From JADLGL01 sp963732865 (GTDB lineage Bacteria; Pseudomonadota; Alphaproteobacteria; Rhizobiales; Kaistiaceae), in NCBI GenBank assembly GCA_963732865.1, contig CAVTBC010000003.1, forward strand, positions 248,001-312,000: 64,000 bases of DNA, in the 5' to 3' direction. A model generated the notes under the pieces. That model ran no database searches. It was not told the DNA's origin and was given only the letters and a program-made list of their open reading frames with translations. Position numbers and translations under genes: made by a program. Each line of letters begins with the position of its first letter. The first letter of the stretch is position 1. This document shows, piece after piece, positions 45,019-52,906 of the stretch.

Positions 45019-45978
45019 ATGAATACGAGCGTCAAGCCACCGATCGAGATTGTGCTGTGCGCCCCGCGCGGCTTCTGCGCCGGCGTCGACAGGGCGATCC
45101 AGATTGTCGAGTTGGCGCTGGAGCGCTACGGCGCGCCGGTCTATGTGCGGCACGAGATCGTGCACAATCGCTTCGTCGTCGAGGATCTGAAGGCGAAGGG
45201 CGCGATCTTCGTCGACGAACTGGAGGAGATTCCGGAGACGCGCCAGCCGGTGATCTTCTCGGCGCATGGCGTCGCCAAGGCGATTCCCGAGGCCGCCGGG
45301 GCGCGCAATCTCTTCCATATCGATGCCACCTGCCCGCTCGTCACCAAGGTGCATCGCGAAGCGGAACTGCATCATCGGCGCGGACGTGAGATCGTGCTGA
45401 TCGGCCATGCCGGTCATCCCGAGGTAGAAGGTACGATGGGGCAGTTGCCGGCCGGCGCGATCACGCTGGTGCAGACAATCGCCGAAGCGCAGACCTTCGT
45501 GCCGAAGCAGCCCGATGCCCTCGCCTATGTCACGCAGACGACGCTGTCGGTGACCGACACGGCGGAGATCGTCGCCGTGTTGCGCGAGCGCTTTCCCGGG
45601 ATCGTCGGGCCGCACCGCGAGGACATCTGCTACGCCACGACGAACCGCCAGGAGGCGGTGCGCCAGGTGGCGCCGGGAGTCGATGCCATGATCGTCGTCG
45701 GTGCGCCGAATTCATCCAACTCGCAGCGCCTCAAGGAGGTCGCCGAGCAGGAAGGCTGTGCCGTGGCCGTACTGATCCAGAGCGCCCGCGAAATCGACTG
45801 GAACCGGTTGCAGAGCTGCGCCCGGATCGGCATCACTGCGGGCGCGTCGGCGCCGGAAGCGCTGGTCGAGGAGGTTGTCGAAGCCTTCCGCCAGCGCTTC
45901 GACGTGACGACGTCGCTGGTCAGGACCGCGGAAGAGCCGATCGTCTTCGGATTGCCGCGCGAACTGCGTAGCACGTAA
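45019..45978 (+). CDS. ispH: 4-hydroxy-3-methylbut-2-enyl diphosphate reductase
   Basis: The final MEP-pathway enzyme, making IPP and DMAPP with a [4Fe-4S] cluster. The three cluster cysteines are in PRGFCAGVDRA (C20), IDATCPLVTKVH (about C104) and EDICYATTNRQEAV (about C203). The HEIVHNRFVVEDL and APNSSNSQRLKEVAE motifs are intact. 319 residues. It lies 11 bases after the EAL gene and before thrB and rnhA, a block conserved in Rhizobiales. Confidence 0.95.
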   Translation: MNTSVKPPIEIVLCAPRGFCAGVDRAIQIVELALERYGAPVYVRHEIVHNRFVVEDLKAKGAIFVDELEEIPETRQPVIFSAHGVAKAIPEAAGARNLFHIDATCPLVTKVHREAELHHRRGREIVLIGHAGHPEVEGTMGQLPAGAITLVQTIAEAQTFVPKQPDALAYVTQTTLSVTDTAEIVAVLRERFPGIVGPHREDICYATTNRQEAVRQVAPGVDAMIVVGAPNSSNSQRLKEVAEQEGCAVAVLIQSAREIDWNRLQSCARIGITAGASAPEALVEEVVEAFRQRFDVTTSLVRTAEEPIVFGLPRELRST

Positions 45979-46018
45979 AGCGCTCGGCGCGGATGATTGC
46001 AACGACATCGGGGGCGTA

Positions 46019-46984
46019 GTGGCCGTCTACACCGAAATCAGCGGCGAGCAATTGGCGGACTTCGTCGCCGGATATGACATCGGCACGATCCTTTCGTTCA
46101 AAGGCATCGCCGAAGGCGTCGAGAACTCGAACTATCTGCTGGTCAGCGATCGCGGCCCCTACATCCTCACGCTCTATGAGAAGCGCGTCGATCCGGCCGA
46201 TCTGCCGTTCTTTCTGGGGCTGATGAACCATCTGGCGTCCCGCGGCGAGAGTTGTCCGATCGCGGTGGCCAACCGACAGGGCGAGACGCTGGGAACGCTG
46301 GGCGGACGCCCGGCGGCGATCATCACCTTCCTGCAGGGTATCTGGCCCCGCCGGCCAAGGCGCGAGCATTGCGCGGCGGTCGGCCGCGCCCTGGCGCGCC
46401 TGCATCTGGCGGCGGCTGATTTTAGATTGCGCCGCGCCAACGCGCTGTCGCTCGATGGCTGGGCCAAGCTGGTCGACAGCGGCGCCCCGGATGCTGATCG
46501 CGTTGCCCCGGGCCTCGCCGACGAGATCGGCACGGAGATGGCGTTTCTGCGCCAGCATTGGCCGACCGACCTTCCGACCGGCGTCATTCACGCCGACCTC
46601 TTCCCCGACAATGTCTTCTTCCTCGGTGACCGCTTGTCCGGGCTGATCGATTTCTATTTCGCCTGCAACGACATGCTCGCCTACGACCTCGCCATCTGCA
46701 TCAACGCCTGGTGCTTCGAGCTAGACAATTCGCTCAATGTGACGAAGGCCAAAGCGCTGCTCGACGGCTATCGGCAAGTGCGGCCGCTCGAGGCCGGCGA
46801 GGTCGCCAATCTGCCGATTCTGGCGCGGGGGGCGGCGTTCCGCTTTCTGCTCACCCGGCTGAACGACTGGCTGTCCGTCCCAGCCGGCGCGCTGGTAACG
46901 CCGAAGGATCCGCTCGAGTTCCTGGCGAAATTGCGCTTCCACCGCATGGCCGATTCCGCCGGAGCCTACGGACTCATGAATTGA
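46019..46984 (+). CDS. thrB: homoserine kinase, ThrB2 (APH-fold) type
   Basis: Phosphorylates homoserine before ThrC acts. GTG start, 321 residues. This is the aminoglycoside-phosphotransferase-like type, not the GHMP type: N-terminal FKGIAEGVENSNYLLVSDRG, catalytic GVIHADLFPDNVFFLGDRLS with the H-x-D-x5-N triad, and GLIDFYFACNDMLAYDLAIC carrying the metal aspartate. The stop overlaps the rnhA start, so the two are translationally coupled. Confidence 0.93.
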   Translation: MAVYTEISGEQLADFVAGYDIGTILSFKGIAEGVENSNYLLVSDRGPYILTLYEKRVDPADLPFFLGLMNHLASRGESCPIAVANRQGETLGTLGGRPAAIITFLQGIWPRRPRREHCAAVGRALARLHLAAADFRLRRANALSLDGWAKLVDSGAPDADRVAPGLADEIGTEMAFLRQHWPTDLPTGVIHADLFPDNVFFLGDRLSGLIDFYFACNDMLAYDLAICINAWCFELDNSLNVTKAKALLDGYRQVRPLEAGEVANLPILARGAAFRFLLTRLNDWLSVPAGALVTPKDPLEFLAKLRFHRMADSAGAYGLMN

Positions 46985-47418
46985 GCGAGCGCATTGCGAT
47001 TTGGACTGACGGGGCTTGTTCAGGCAATCCCGGCCCCGGCGGTTGGGGCGCCGTGCTGATCTGGAACGGCCATGAGCGCGAGTTGAGCGGCGGCGAAGCG
47101 GACACCACCAACAACCGCATGGAGCTCACGGCCGCGGCGGCAGCGCTTGAGGCGCTCCGTCGTCCCGCCGCCGTCGATCTCTACACGGACTCGCAATATG
47201 TCCGCGGCGGCATCACCCAATGGCTCGCCAATTGGAAACGCAACGACTGGCGCACAGCGAACCGCAAGCCGGTCAAGAATGTCGATCTGTGGAAGCGGCT
47301 CGATGCCGCCCGCGAACGCCATGACGTGAAATGGCATTGGGTGCGCGGCCATGACGGCACGGAGGGCAATGAGCGCGCCGACGAACTGGCGCGCGCCGGC
47401 ATGGCGCCCTTCAAATAG
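46981..47418 (+). CDS. rnhA: ribonuclease HI
   Basis: Degrades RNA in RNA-DNA hybrids. The TTG at 46981 overlaps the thrB stop (TTGA) and gives 145 residues. The DEDD residues are all present: WTDGACSGNPGPGGWG, NRMELTAA, LYTDSQYVRGG and the late EGNERADELARAG. The frame continues upstream inside thrB, but those residues are thrB shadow. Its stop abuts the stop of the DsbD-like gene on the other strand. Confidence 0.95.
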   Translation: MSERIAIWTDGACSGNPGPGGWGAVLIWNGHERELSGGEADTTNNRMELTAAAAALEALRRPAAVDLYTDSQYVRGGITQWLANWKRNDWRTANRKPVKNVDLWKRLDAARERHDVKWHWVRGHDGTEGNERADELARAGMAPFK

Positions 47419-48252
47419 CTAGGGTGCGGCGAGCGTCTGCTCGATGGCGGCGCCTTGCGACACCAGCGTGAAGGTCAGCGGCGCGTCGCCGAGCGGCTCC
47501 GTCGCATCGATGCGTTCCAGGTCAAAGGCGAAGGTGAGCCGATTGCCGTCACGGCCGATTTCCTGCGGCGGCGTGGGGAACCAGCCATCCGGTCCCTCGA
47601 CGAATAGCAGCGCGCCGAAGGCTTCAGGAACAACCACCTGCGCTTCGAAATGGGTGACCGCGTCATCGCCGCCGACGCGGTCGAGGCCGGTGATTTCGAA
47701 CCCATCAGCGATCGGTGAGGTCGGCAGCATCGCCGTGCCGTCAGCAATGATGGCGAGCGCTGCAGGGTCGATATCGGTCGGGGCGAAAGTGACGGACGCG
47801 TCGAGCTGCAGCGGGATGCAGATCGTCTCGCAGACGCCAAGATTGATTGCGACATGGAGCGTCATCGGCGCCGTCGCGACGGGCGCAGTCATGGTGATCG
47901 GAAAGACGATCCGGCCCTCATAGACATTGGTCGCGCTGTAGCCGTCATTGTGCCGGCGCGGCGCGGGATAGTGGACCTCGATGTCGCTCAGATTGCGCGA
48001 GGCGGCGAAATCGAACGTCGTCGGCAGGCCCCCGCCACCGGGTGTGCGCCAATAGGTGTTCCAGCCGGCGTCAAGGCGCATCTCCAAAGCGGCAACCGGC
48101 TGCCCACCATCTTCTGCGGCGGAGACCACCAGGCGGATTTGAACCGCATCGGCGGTGATCCACGGGCCAACCATCGCTGACGCCGGGCCGGCGAAAAGCG
48201 CGGCCATGATCGCCGCGGCAAATGCCAGGCCCAAGGTCGGGGACAGTCTCAT
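47419..48252 (-). CDS. exported DsbD-alpha-like (thiol:disulfide interchange N-terminal) protein
   Basis: A 277-residue protein with a signal peptide (MRLSPTLGLAFAAAIMAALF, cleavage at ASA-M). The fold is the immunoglobulin-like DsbD N-terminal domain, visible as EMRLDAGWNTYWRTPGGGGL, EVHYPAPRRHNDGYSATNVY and the redox-type GVCETICIPLQL. Unlike DsbD it has no membrane domain, so it would need a separate electron donor. It is divergent from yqgE, an arrangement common in Rhizobiales. Confidence 0.82.
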   Translation of the reverse strand: MRLSPTLGLAFAAAIMAALFAGPASAMVGPWITADAVQIRLVVSAAEDGGQPVAALEMRLDAGWNTYWRTPGGGGLPTTFDFAASRNLSDIEVHYPAPRRHNDGYSATNVYEGRIVFPITMTAPVATAPMTLHVAINLGVCETICIPLQLDASVTFAPTDIDPAALAIIADGTAMLPTSPIADGFEITGLDRVGGDDAVTHFEAQVVVPEAFGALLFVEGPDGWFPTPPQEIGRDGNRLTFAFDLERIDATEPLGDAPLTFTLVSQGAAIEQTLAAP

Positions 48253-48369
48253 CGGCGTCAGTCCTACTCGTCCGCTTTCCGGGCAGCGACCGCCCGCGCC
48301 TCATTTTGTCGTGAGGCATGCGGCGGCAAGGCCATTTTCTTTTGCCGAACGCGTGTTAGGATTTTGTCT

Positions 48370-48969
48370 ATGGAGCGATCGACCGATATCGGCGACGGCT
48401 ATCTTGAGGGCCACCTCCTGATCGCCATGCCGGGAATGGGCGACCCGCGATTCGAGCGGGCCGTGATTTATCTGTGCGCTCACTCGCCGGAAGGCGCGAT
48501 GGGCATCCGTATCAATCAGGCGGCGCCAAAGCTCACTTTTGCCGAGGTGCTCTCCCGCCTGCAGTTGCTGCCGGAAGGCGACATCAGGCTGCCGCCTGCT
48601 GCGAGCAGAGTTGCCGTCTATCGCGGCGGGCCAGTTGAAACCGGCCGCGGTTTCGTCCTCCACAGCGCCGACTATGTTATCGACAACTCAACCTTGCTGA
48701 TCGACGAGGATTTCTGCCTGACGGCGACGCTCGACATTTTACGGGCAATCGCGACGGGGCACGGACCCAAGAAGGCACTGCTCGCGCTCGGCTATGCCGG
48801 CTGGGGTCCCGGCCAACTGGAAGACGAGCTGCGCGGCAACGGGTGGCTGCACTGCCCGGCGCGATCGGACATCGTCTTCGGCCGCGATCTCGACGACAAA
48901 TACGAGGAGGCGATGGCCGAGATCGGGATCGACCCCGGCATGCTGTCGTCCGACTCCGGCTCAGCCTGA
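48370..48969 (+). CDS. YqgE/AlgH family protein
   Basis: A 199-residue protein. The ATG at 48370 has AGGA nine bases upstream; a TTG two codons earlier is possible. The family pattern is complete: GYLEGHLLIAMPGMGDPRFE, a CAHSPEGAMGIRINQ loop, VYRGGPVETGRGFVLHSADY, and the C-terminal LALGYAGWGPGQLEDELRGN. The function of the family is unclear despite the AlgH name. It converges on the SURF1 gene with one base between the stops. Confidence 0.9.
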   Translation: MERSTDIGDGYLEGHLLIAMPGMGDPRFERAVIYLCAHSPEGAMGIRINQAAPKLTFAEVLSRLQLLPEGDIRLPPAASRVAVYRGGPVETGRGFVLHSADYVIDNSTLLIDEDFCLTATLDILRAIATGHGPKKALLALGYAGWGPGQLEDELRGNGWLHCPARSDIVFGRDLDDKYEEAMAEIGIDPGMLSSDSGSA

Positions 48970-48970
48970 A

Positions 48971-49756
48971 TCAAACGGTCCCTTCGGCATTCTCGCCAGA
49001 CGTTTCGACGCGTTTCGGCGGGCGCCTGACACGCAGCACATACATGACGGCGAGCACCCCGGCGAGGCCGAACCAGGTGATCGCATATTGCAGATGGTTG
49101 TTCGGGAAACTGACCATCGTCTCGCCGCCCTGCGGCAGACCGCCGGGCAGGTCCGGATTGTAGAAGGCGTCGATGTAGTACGGCGCCAGACGGTCGGCCG
49201 GAATCCCCAGGGCGGCGCCGATCGCAGCTGGGTCGCGGGTGAACCAGATGTCGTTCTCGACGTCATTGGCGGGCGTAAACCAGTTGCGGCCTTGCGTCTG
49301 GCGCAACAGCCCCGCCACCTCAGTCGGGCCTTCGATCTGGCCCGCCAGGCGGGTAGCCGGATCCTTGTCTTCCTCCGGCACGAAACCGCGATTGACGATG
49401 ACGTACCAGCCGTCCTCAGTCTCGAGCGGCGTCATGACGAAATAGCCCTGACCACCCGCCGGCCCGGCGGGCTCGGTCAGCGCCTCATAGACGAAGATCT
49501 CATGGCTGTTGTCGAACGTGCCCGCCACCGTCACCGGCAAATAGTCGGCGTCGGGGAGGTTGAGCGTCGGCCAGTCGCCCGGCCCTGGCGCGGCGACGGG
49601 ATCGAGATGCGTGCGCGCATCGACGGTGGCGATGAGATCCGTCTTCCAGGCGAGGCGTTGCACCTGCCAGACGCCGAGGGCGCAAAGGATGATGAAGCCG
49701 ACAATCGCGAAGACGGTCAGAAGACCGCGCCGCTCGCTGCGTGCCGTCGTGGCCAA
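48971..49756 (-). CDS. SURF1 family cytochrome oxidase assembly protein
   Basis: Helps insert heme a into subunit I. 261 residues, with N-terminal helix LLTVFAIVGFIILCALGVWQ followed by VQRLAWKTDLI, a periplasmic domain with GYFVMTPLETEDGWYVIVNR and GFVPEE, and a C-terminal helix (NNHLQYAITWFGLAGVLAVM). All SURF1 landmarks are present. Last gene of the leftward cytochrome oxidase cluster. Confidence 0.93.
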   Translation of the reverse strand: MATTARSERRGLLTVFAIVGFIILCALGVWQVQRLAWKTDLIATVDARTHLDPVAAPGPGDWPTLNLPDADYLPVTVAGTFDNSHEIFVYEALTEPAGPAGGQGYFVMTPLETEDGWYVIVNRGFVPEEDKDPATRLAGQIEGPTEVAGLLRQTQGRNWFTPANDVENDIWFTRDPAAIGAALGIPADRLAPYYIDAFYNPDLPGGLPQGGETMVSFPNNHLQYAITWFGLAGVLAVMYVLRVRRPPKRVETSGENAEGTV

Positions 49757-49760
49757 TGGT

Positions 49761-50147
49761 TCAGTCTCCAGCGAGACGCCCCTCGGCCGCCTTGTTGCGG
49801 TATTGCATGGCGACGAACCAGCCCTTGAGCGGCCGCAGCATCCCGAAGGACAGGCCGAGGATCAGCGGCACCCAAACGACGGCGTGGAGCCAATAGGGCC
49901 AATGCCAATTCGATTCGACGAAGAGGGCGAGGGCCACCACGATGAAGCCGACGATGAGGATGATGAAGACCGCCGGCCCGTCACCGGCATCGGCGAAGGA
50001 ATAGTCGAGGCCGCATTTGTCACAGGTTTCGGCTGTCTCGAGGAACCCCGCGAACATCTTTCCTTCGCCGCAACGCGGGCAGCGACCGCGCAGCCCATTG
50101 GCGACTGGTGAACGGGCTGACGTCGGCGGCGCTTTGATTTCGCTCAT
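49761..50147 (-). CDS. DUF983 membrane protein with zinc-ribbon cysteines
   Basis: A 128-residue protein with two C-x2-C pairs at the N-terminus (GRCPRCGEGKMF, TCDKCGLDYSFADAGDGPAV) and two membrane helices (FIILIVGFIVVALALFVESN, WPYWLHAVVWVPLILGLSFG). DUF983 proteins sit between subunit III and SURF1 in alphaproteobacterial cta clusters, so an assembly role is likely but unproven. Its ATG and stop leave only four bases to SURF1. Confidence 0.9.
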   Translation of the reverse strand: MSEIKAPPTSARSPVANGLRGRCPRCGEGKMFAGFLETAETCDKCGLDYSFADAGDGPAVFIILIVGFIVVALALFVESNWHWPYWLHAVVWVPLILGLSFGMLRPLKGWFVAMQYRNKAAEGRLAGD

Positions 50148-50198
50148 ATGTGTCGATGCGCGACTGCGGCCATGGAGCCGCAGCCGCGCCTTTCCAAG

Positions 50199-51074
50199 TT
50201 AGACGTAGGTGCCGTTCCAGCCGCCCCAGACATAGACGAACGTGAACAGGAAGAGCCAAACCACGTCGACGAAGTGCCAGTACCAGGCAGCAGCTTCGAA
50301 GCCGAAATGCTGCTGCGGCGTGAAGTCACCCCGACGTGCGCGGATCAGGCAGACGATCAGGAAGATGGTGCCGATCAGCACATGGGCGCCGTGGAAGCCG
50401 GTGGCCATGAAGAAGGTCGAGCCGTAGATGCCGCCGCCGAACGAGAACGCCGCGTGGGAGTACTCGTAGACCTGGACACAGGTGAAGGTGGCGCCAAGCA
50501 GGATGGTCAGCGTGAGGCCCCAGATGAGACCCTTGCGATCATTGTGCAGCAGCGAGTGATGCGCCCACGTGACGGTGGTACCCGATGTCAGCAGGATCAG
50601 CGTGTTGACCAGCGGCAGATGGAACGGGTCGAACACCTGCGTGCCGGCCGGCGGCCAGACACCGCCAGTGAAGGTCTCGCGCGCGATCTGGCCGACCTCG
50701 CCAATGGCGATGTGGCTCGGGAAGATCGCGTCGACATTGAGGCTGGCGTCGAAGAAGGCCCAGAACCAGGCGACGAAGAACATCACCTCGGAGGCGATGA
50801 ACAGGATCATGCCGTAGCGCAGATGCAGCTGAACGACCGGCGTGTGCAGGCCGCGATGCGCCTCGCGGACGACGTCCCGCCACCAAACATACATGGTGTA
50901 GAAAACACCGATCAGGCCCGGAACCAGCAGCAGCAGGTTACGGCCCGAGCTGCTGGCATTCATGAAGATGATGAACCCGATGGCCAGGATCAGCCCCGAG
51001 GCCGCGCCAAGGGCCGGCCAGGGACTAGGATCGACCATGTGATAGTCGTGTTGTTTCGCGTGCGCCTCAGCCAT
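50199..51074 (-). CDS. ctaE: cytochrome c oxidase subunit III
   Basis: 291 residues with seven helices, the alphaproteobacterial long form. Characteristic parts are HDYHMVDPSPWPALGAASGL at the start, VWWRDVVREAHRGLHTPVVQ, SEVMFFVAWFWAFFDASLNV with the conserved glutamate, and GFHGAHVLIGTIFLIVCLIR plus YWHFVDVVWLFLFTFVYVWG at the end. Complete. It follows ctaG and precedes DUF983. Confidence 0.95.
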   Translation of the reverse strand: MAEAHAKQHDYHMVDPSPWPALGAASGLILAIGFIIFMNASSSGRNLLLLVPGLIGVFYTMYVWWRDVVREAHRGLHTPVVQLHLRYGMILFIASEVMFFVAWFWAFFDASLNVDAIFPSHIAIGEVGQIARETFTGGVWPPAGTQVFDPFHLPLVNTLILLTSGTTVTWAHHSLLHNDRKGLIWGLTLTILLGATFTCVQVYEYSHAAFSFGGGIYGSTFFMATGFHGAHVLIGTIFLIVCLIRARRGDFTPQQHFGFEAAAWYWHFVDVVWLFLFTFVYVWGGWNGTYV

Positions 51075-51142
51075 TCCGTCTCTCCACTCTTCAACCGCGC
51101 CGTGACCGGCGGCCTGGTTTCCCCGCCCCCGCGGGCCCTTGG

Positions 51143-51757
51143 TTACCCGTCTCCTCCGACGGCCGTCCGTGCTACTGGCGCTGGTTGTGCCCCAAGCACC
51201 AGATTAAAGGTATAGGACAAAGTGATCGTGTCCACGTAGTCCAAATCTGCGTCCGCCAGCGACGGATCGACATAAAACAACACCGGCATCCTGACGGTTT
51301 CGCCCGGCTGCAGCGTCTGCTGGGTGAAGCAGAAACAGGCGACCTTGACGAAATAGGCGCCGATGGTTTCCGGCGTCACGTTGAAGATCGCCTGGCCCGT
51401 CACCGGATGATCGGTGGTGTTGGTGGCGAGATAGGCGATCTCTGTCGGCTGGCCGACCTGAACCCTGACGCGCCGCTGCTCCGGCCGGAAATCCCAGCCC
51501 AGATCCGTCGCGACGTTGGCGTCGAACTGCACGATCATCTCGCGATCGAGCACGACATCCGGCACTGTCTGCGATTCCTTCGGCGTGCCGCCATAGCCGG
51601 TGACCTGGCAGAACAGGCGATAAAGCGGCACGGCGGCAAAGGTCAGGCCGACCATTCCGAGCACCACGCTGGCGGCGATGAAGGCGGTCGCGCCCTTGCG
51701 GCGACCCTGCCCCTTCCGCGCCGCACCGGCCATAGCGGGACGTTCCTCGGTCATCAC
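51143..51757 (-). CDS. ctaG: cytochrome c oxidase assembly protein CtaG (Cox11 type)
   Basis: Delivers copper to the CuB site. 204 residues: one N-terminal helix (ATAFIAASVVLGMVGLTFAA) then a periplasmic domain with PLYRLFCQVTGYGGTP, the copper cysteines in VKVACFCFTQQTLQPGE, and MPVLFYVDPSLADADLDYVD. Both the GTG at 51757 and the ATG at 51754 overlap the coxF stop, so translation is coupled. Complete. Confidence 0.94.
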   Translation of the reverse strand: MMTEERPAMAGAARKGQGRRKGATAFIAASVVLGMVGLTFAAVPLYRLFCQVTGYGGTPKESQTVPDVVLDREMIVQFDANVATDLGWDFRPEQRRVRVQVGQPTEIAYLATNTTDHPVTGQAIFNVTPETIGAYFVKVACFCFTQQTLQPGETVRMPVLFYVDPSLADADLDYVDTITLSYTFNLVLGAQPAPVARTAVGGDG

Positions 51758-51918
51758 TGCACAAACGCAACGGCCGGGCCCCTGACCAGGGTGATCGCAA
51801 TCATGATCAGGACGAGCGCGCCCAGAGCCAGGCCAATCGCGATCGAACGGTTGCGCCGGCGCCTTTGCTGCTCGGGCGACAGCTCAACGCGGGACTCGGC
51901 ATCCTTATCTTCGGTCAC
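51754..51918 (-). CDS. coxF: CoxF-type small membrane protein, 54 aa
   Basis: A GTG-started frame of 54 residues between ctaB and ctaG: a charged N-terminus (TEDKDAESRVELSPEQQRRR) and one helix (SIAIGLALGALVLIMIAITL) ending GPAVAFVQ. The size, place and layout match the CoxF peptides of alphaproteobacterial cta operons, whose role is not established. The stop overlaps the ctaG start and its GTG lies two bases past the ctaB stop, so all three are coupled. Confidence 0.82.
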   Translation of the reverse strand: MTEDKDAESRVELSPEQQRRRRNRSIAIGLALGALVLIMIAITLVRGPAVAFVQ

Positions 51919-51920
51919 GC

Positions 51921-52850
51921 TCAGCCAAGCCATCCGAGCAAATCCAGACCGCGATCGAGGAGAAGCGCGGCGAACAAGACAAACAGATAGAACAGCGAAT
52001 AGCCGAACATGCGGCGCGAGGCGGCGGCATCACGGCCACCGCTGCGCAGGATCGGCACGGCGCGCCAGACCATCATCAGGCCAAGGCCTGCGGCGACGAC
52101 GCCATAGGACGGCGACGCGATACCGACGAAAGCGGGAGCGACGCCGGCCGGCAGAAGCAGCAGCGAGTAGATCAGGATCTGCCGCGCGGTCGAAGCCGGA
52201 CCGGCCGTGACCGGCATCATCGGCACGCCGACATTGCGGTAGTCGTCCGCCTTGAGCAGGCCGAGGGCCCAGAAATGCGGCGGCGTCCAAAGGAAGATGA
52301 TGAGGAAGAGAACGAGGCTTTCAATGCCGACCGAGTTCGTGACAACGGCCCAGCCAATCACCGGCGGCAATGCGCCGGCGGCACCGCCAATGACGATATT
52401 CTGCGGCGTCGAGCGCTTCAGCCACATCGTGTAGATGACGGCATAGAAGAAGATCGTGAAGGCAAGCAGGGCGCCGGCGAGAATGTTCGCAGCCAGCGTC
52501 AGAACGGTGACCGAACCGACCGACAGGACGATGCCGAAACCGAGCGCCTCACCCGGCTTGACCCGGCCGGCCGGGATCGGGCGCGTCTTGGTCCGCGTCA
52601 TGCGCGCGTCGATGTCGGCGTCGAACCACATATTGAGTGCGCCGGACGCGCCCGCACCGATGGTTATGGCAATCACCGAAACCACGGCCACGATCGGGTT
52701 GACCCCGCCGGGCGCGAGAAGCAGCCCAACGATGGCCGTGAAGACGACGAGCGACATAACGCTCGGCTTCAGCAGCGCGAGGTAGTCCCCAACATCCGCG
52801 TTGGAGAAATCCCCGTCAGCAGTCGGGCGAAAGTCCTTGACGTAAGCCAT
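51921..52850 (-). CDS. ctaB: protoheme IX farnesyltransferase (heme o synthase)
   Basis: Adds the farnesyl tail to heme b for heme o/a. 309 residues, about eight to nine helices. The prenyl-diphosphate site is ALNMWFDADIDARMTRTKTR followed by PIPAGR, and the second aspartate region is FLWTPPHFWALGLLKADDYR. The N-terminus AYVKDFRPTADGDFSNADVG and YLALLKPSVMSLVVFTAIVG are standard. It follows ctaD by 56 bases. Confidence 0.95.
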   Translation of the reverse strand: MAYVKDFRPTADGDFSNADVGDYLALLKPSVMSLVVFTAIVGLLLAPGGVNPIVAVVSVIAITIGAGASGALNMWFDADIDARMTRTKTRPIPAGRVKPGEALGFGIVLSVGSVTVLTLAANILAGALLAFTIFFYAVIYTMWLKRSTPQNIVIGGAAGALPPVIGWAVVTNSVGIESLVLFLIIFLWTPPHFWALGLLKADDYRNVGVPMMPVTAGPASTARQILIYSLLLLPAGVAPAFVGIASPSYGVVAAGLGLMMVWRAVPILRSGGRDAAASRRMFGYSLFYLFVLFAALLLDRGLDLLGWLG

Positions 52851-52906
52851 CTCTTCTCCGCGCCGACGGGTGTGGCGACTGGCGGCCGATCAGGCCGCCA
52901 GCAAGC

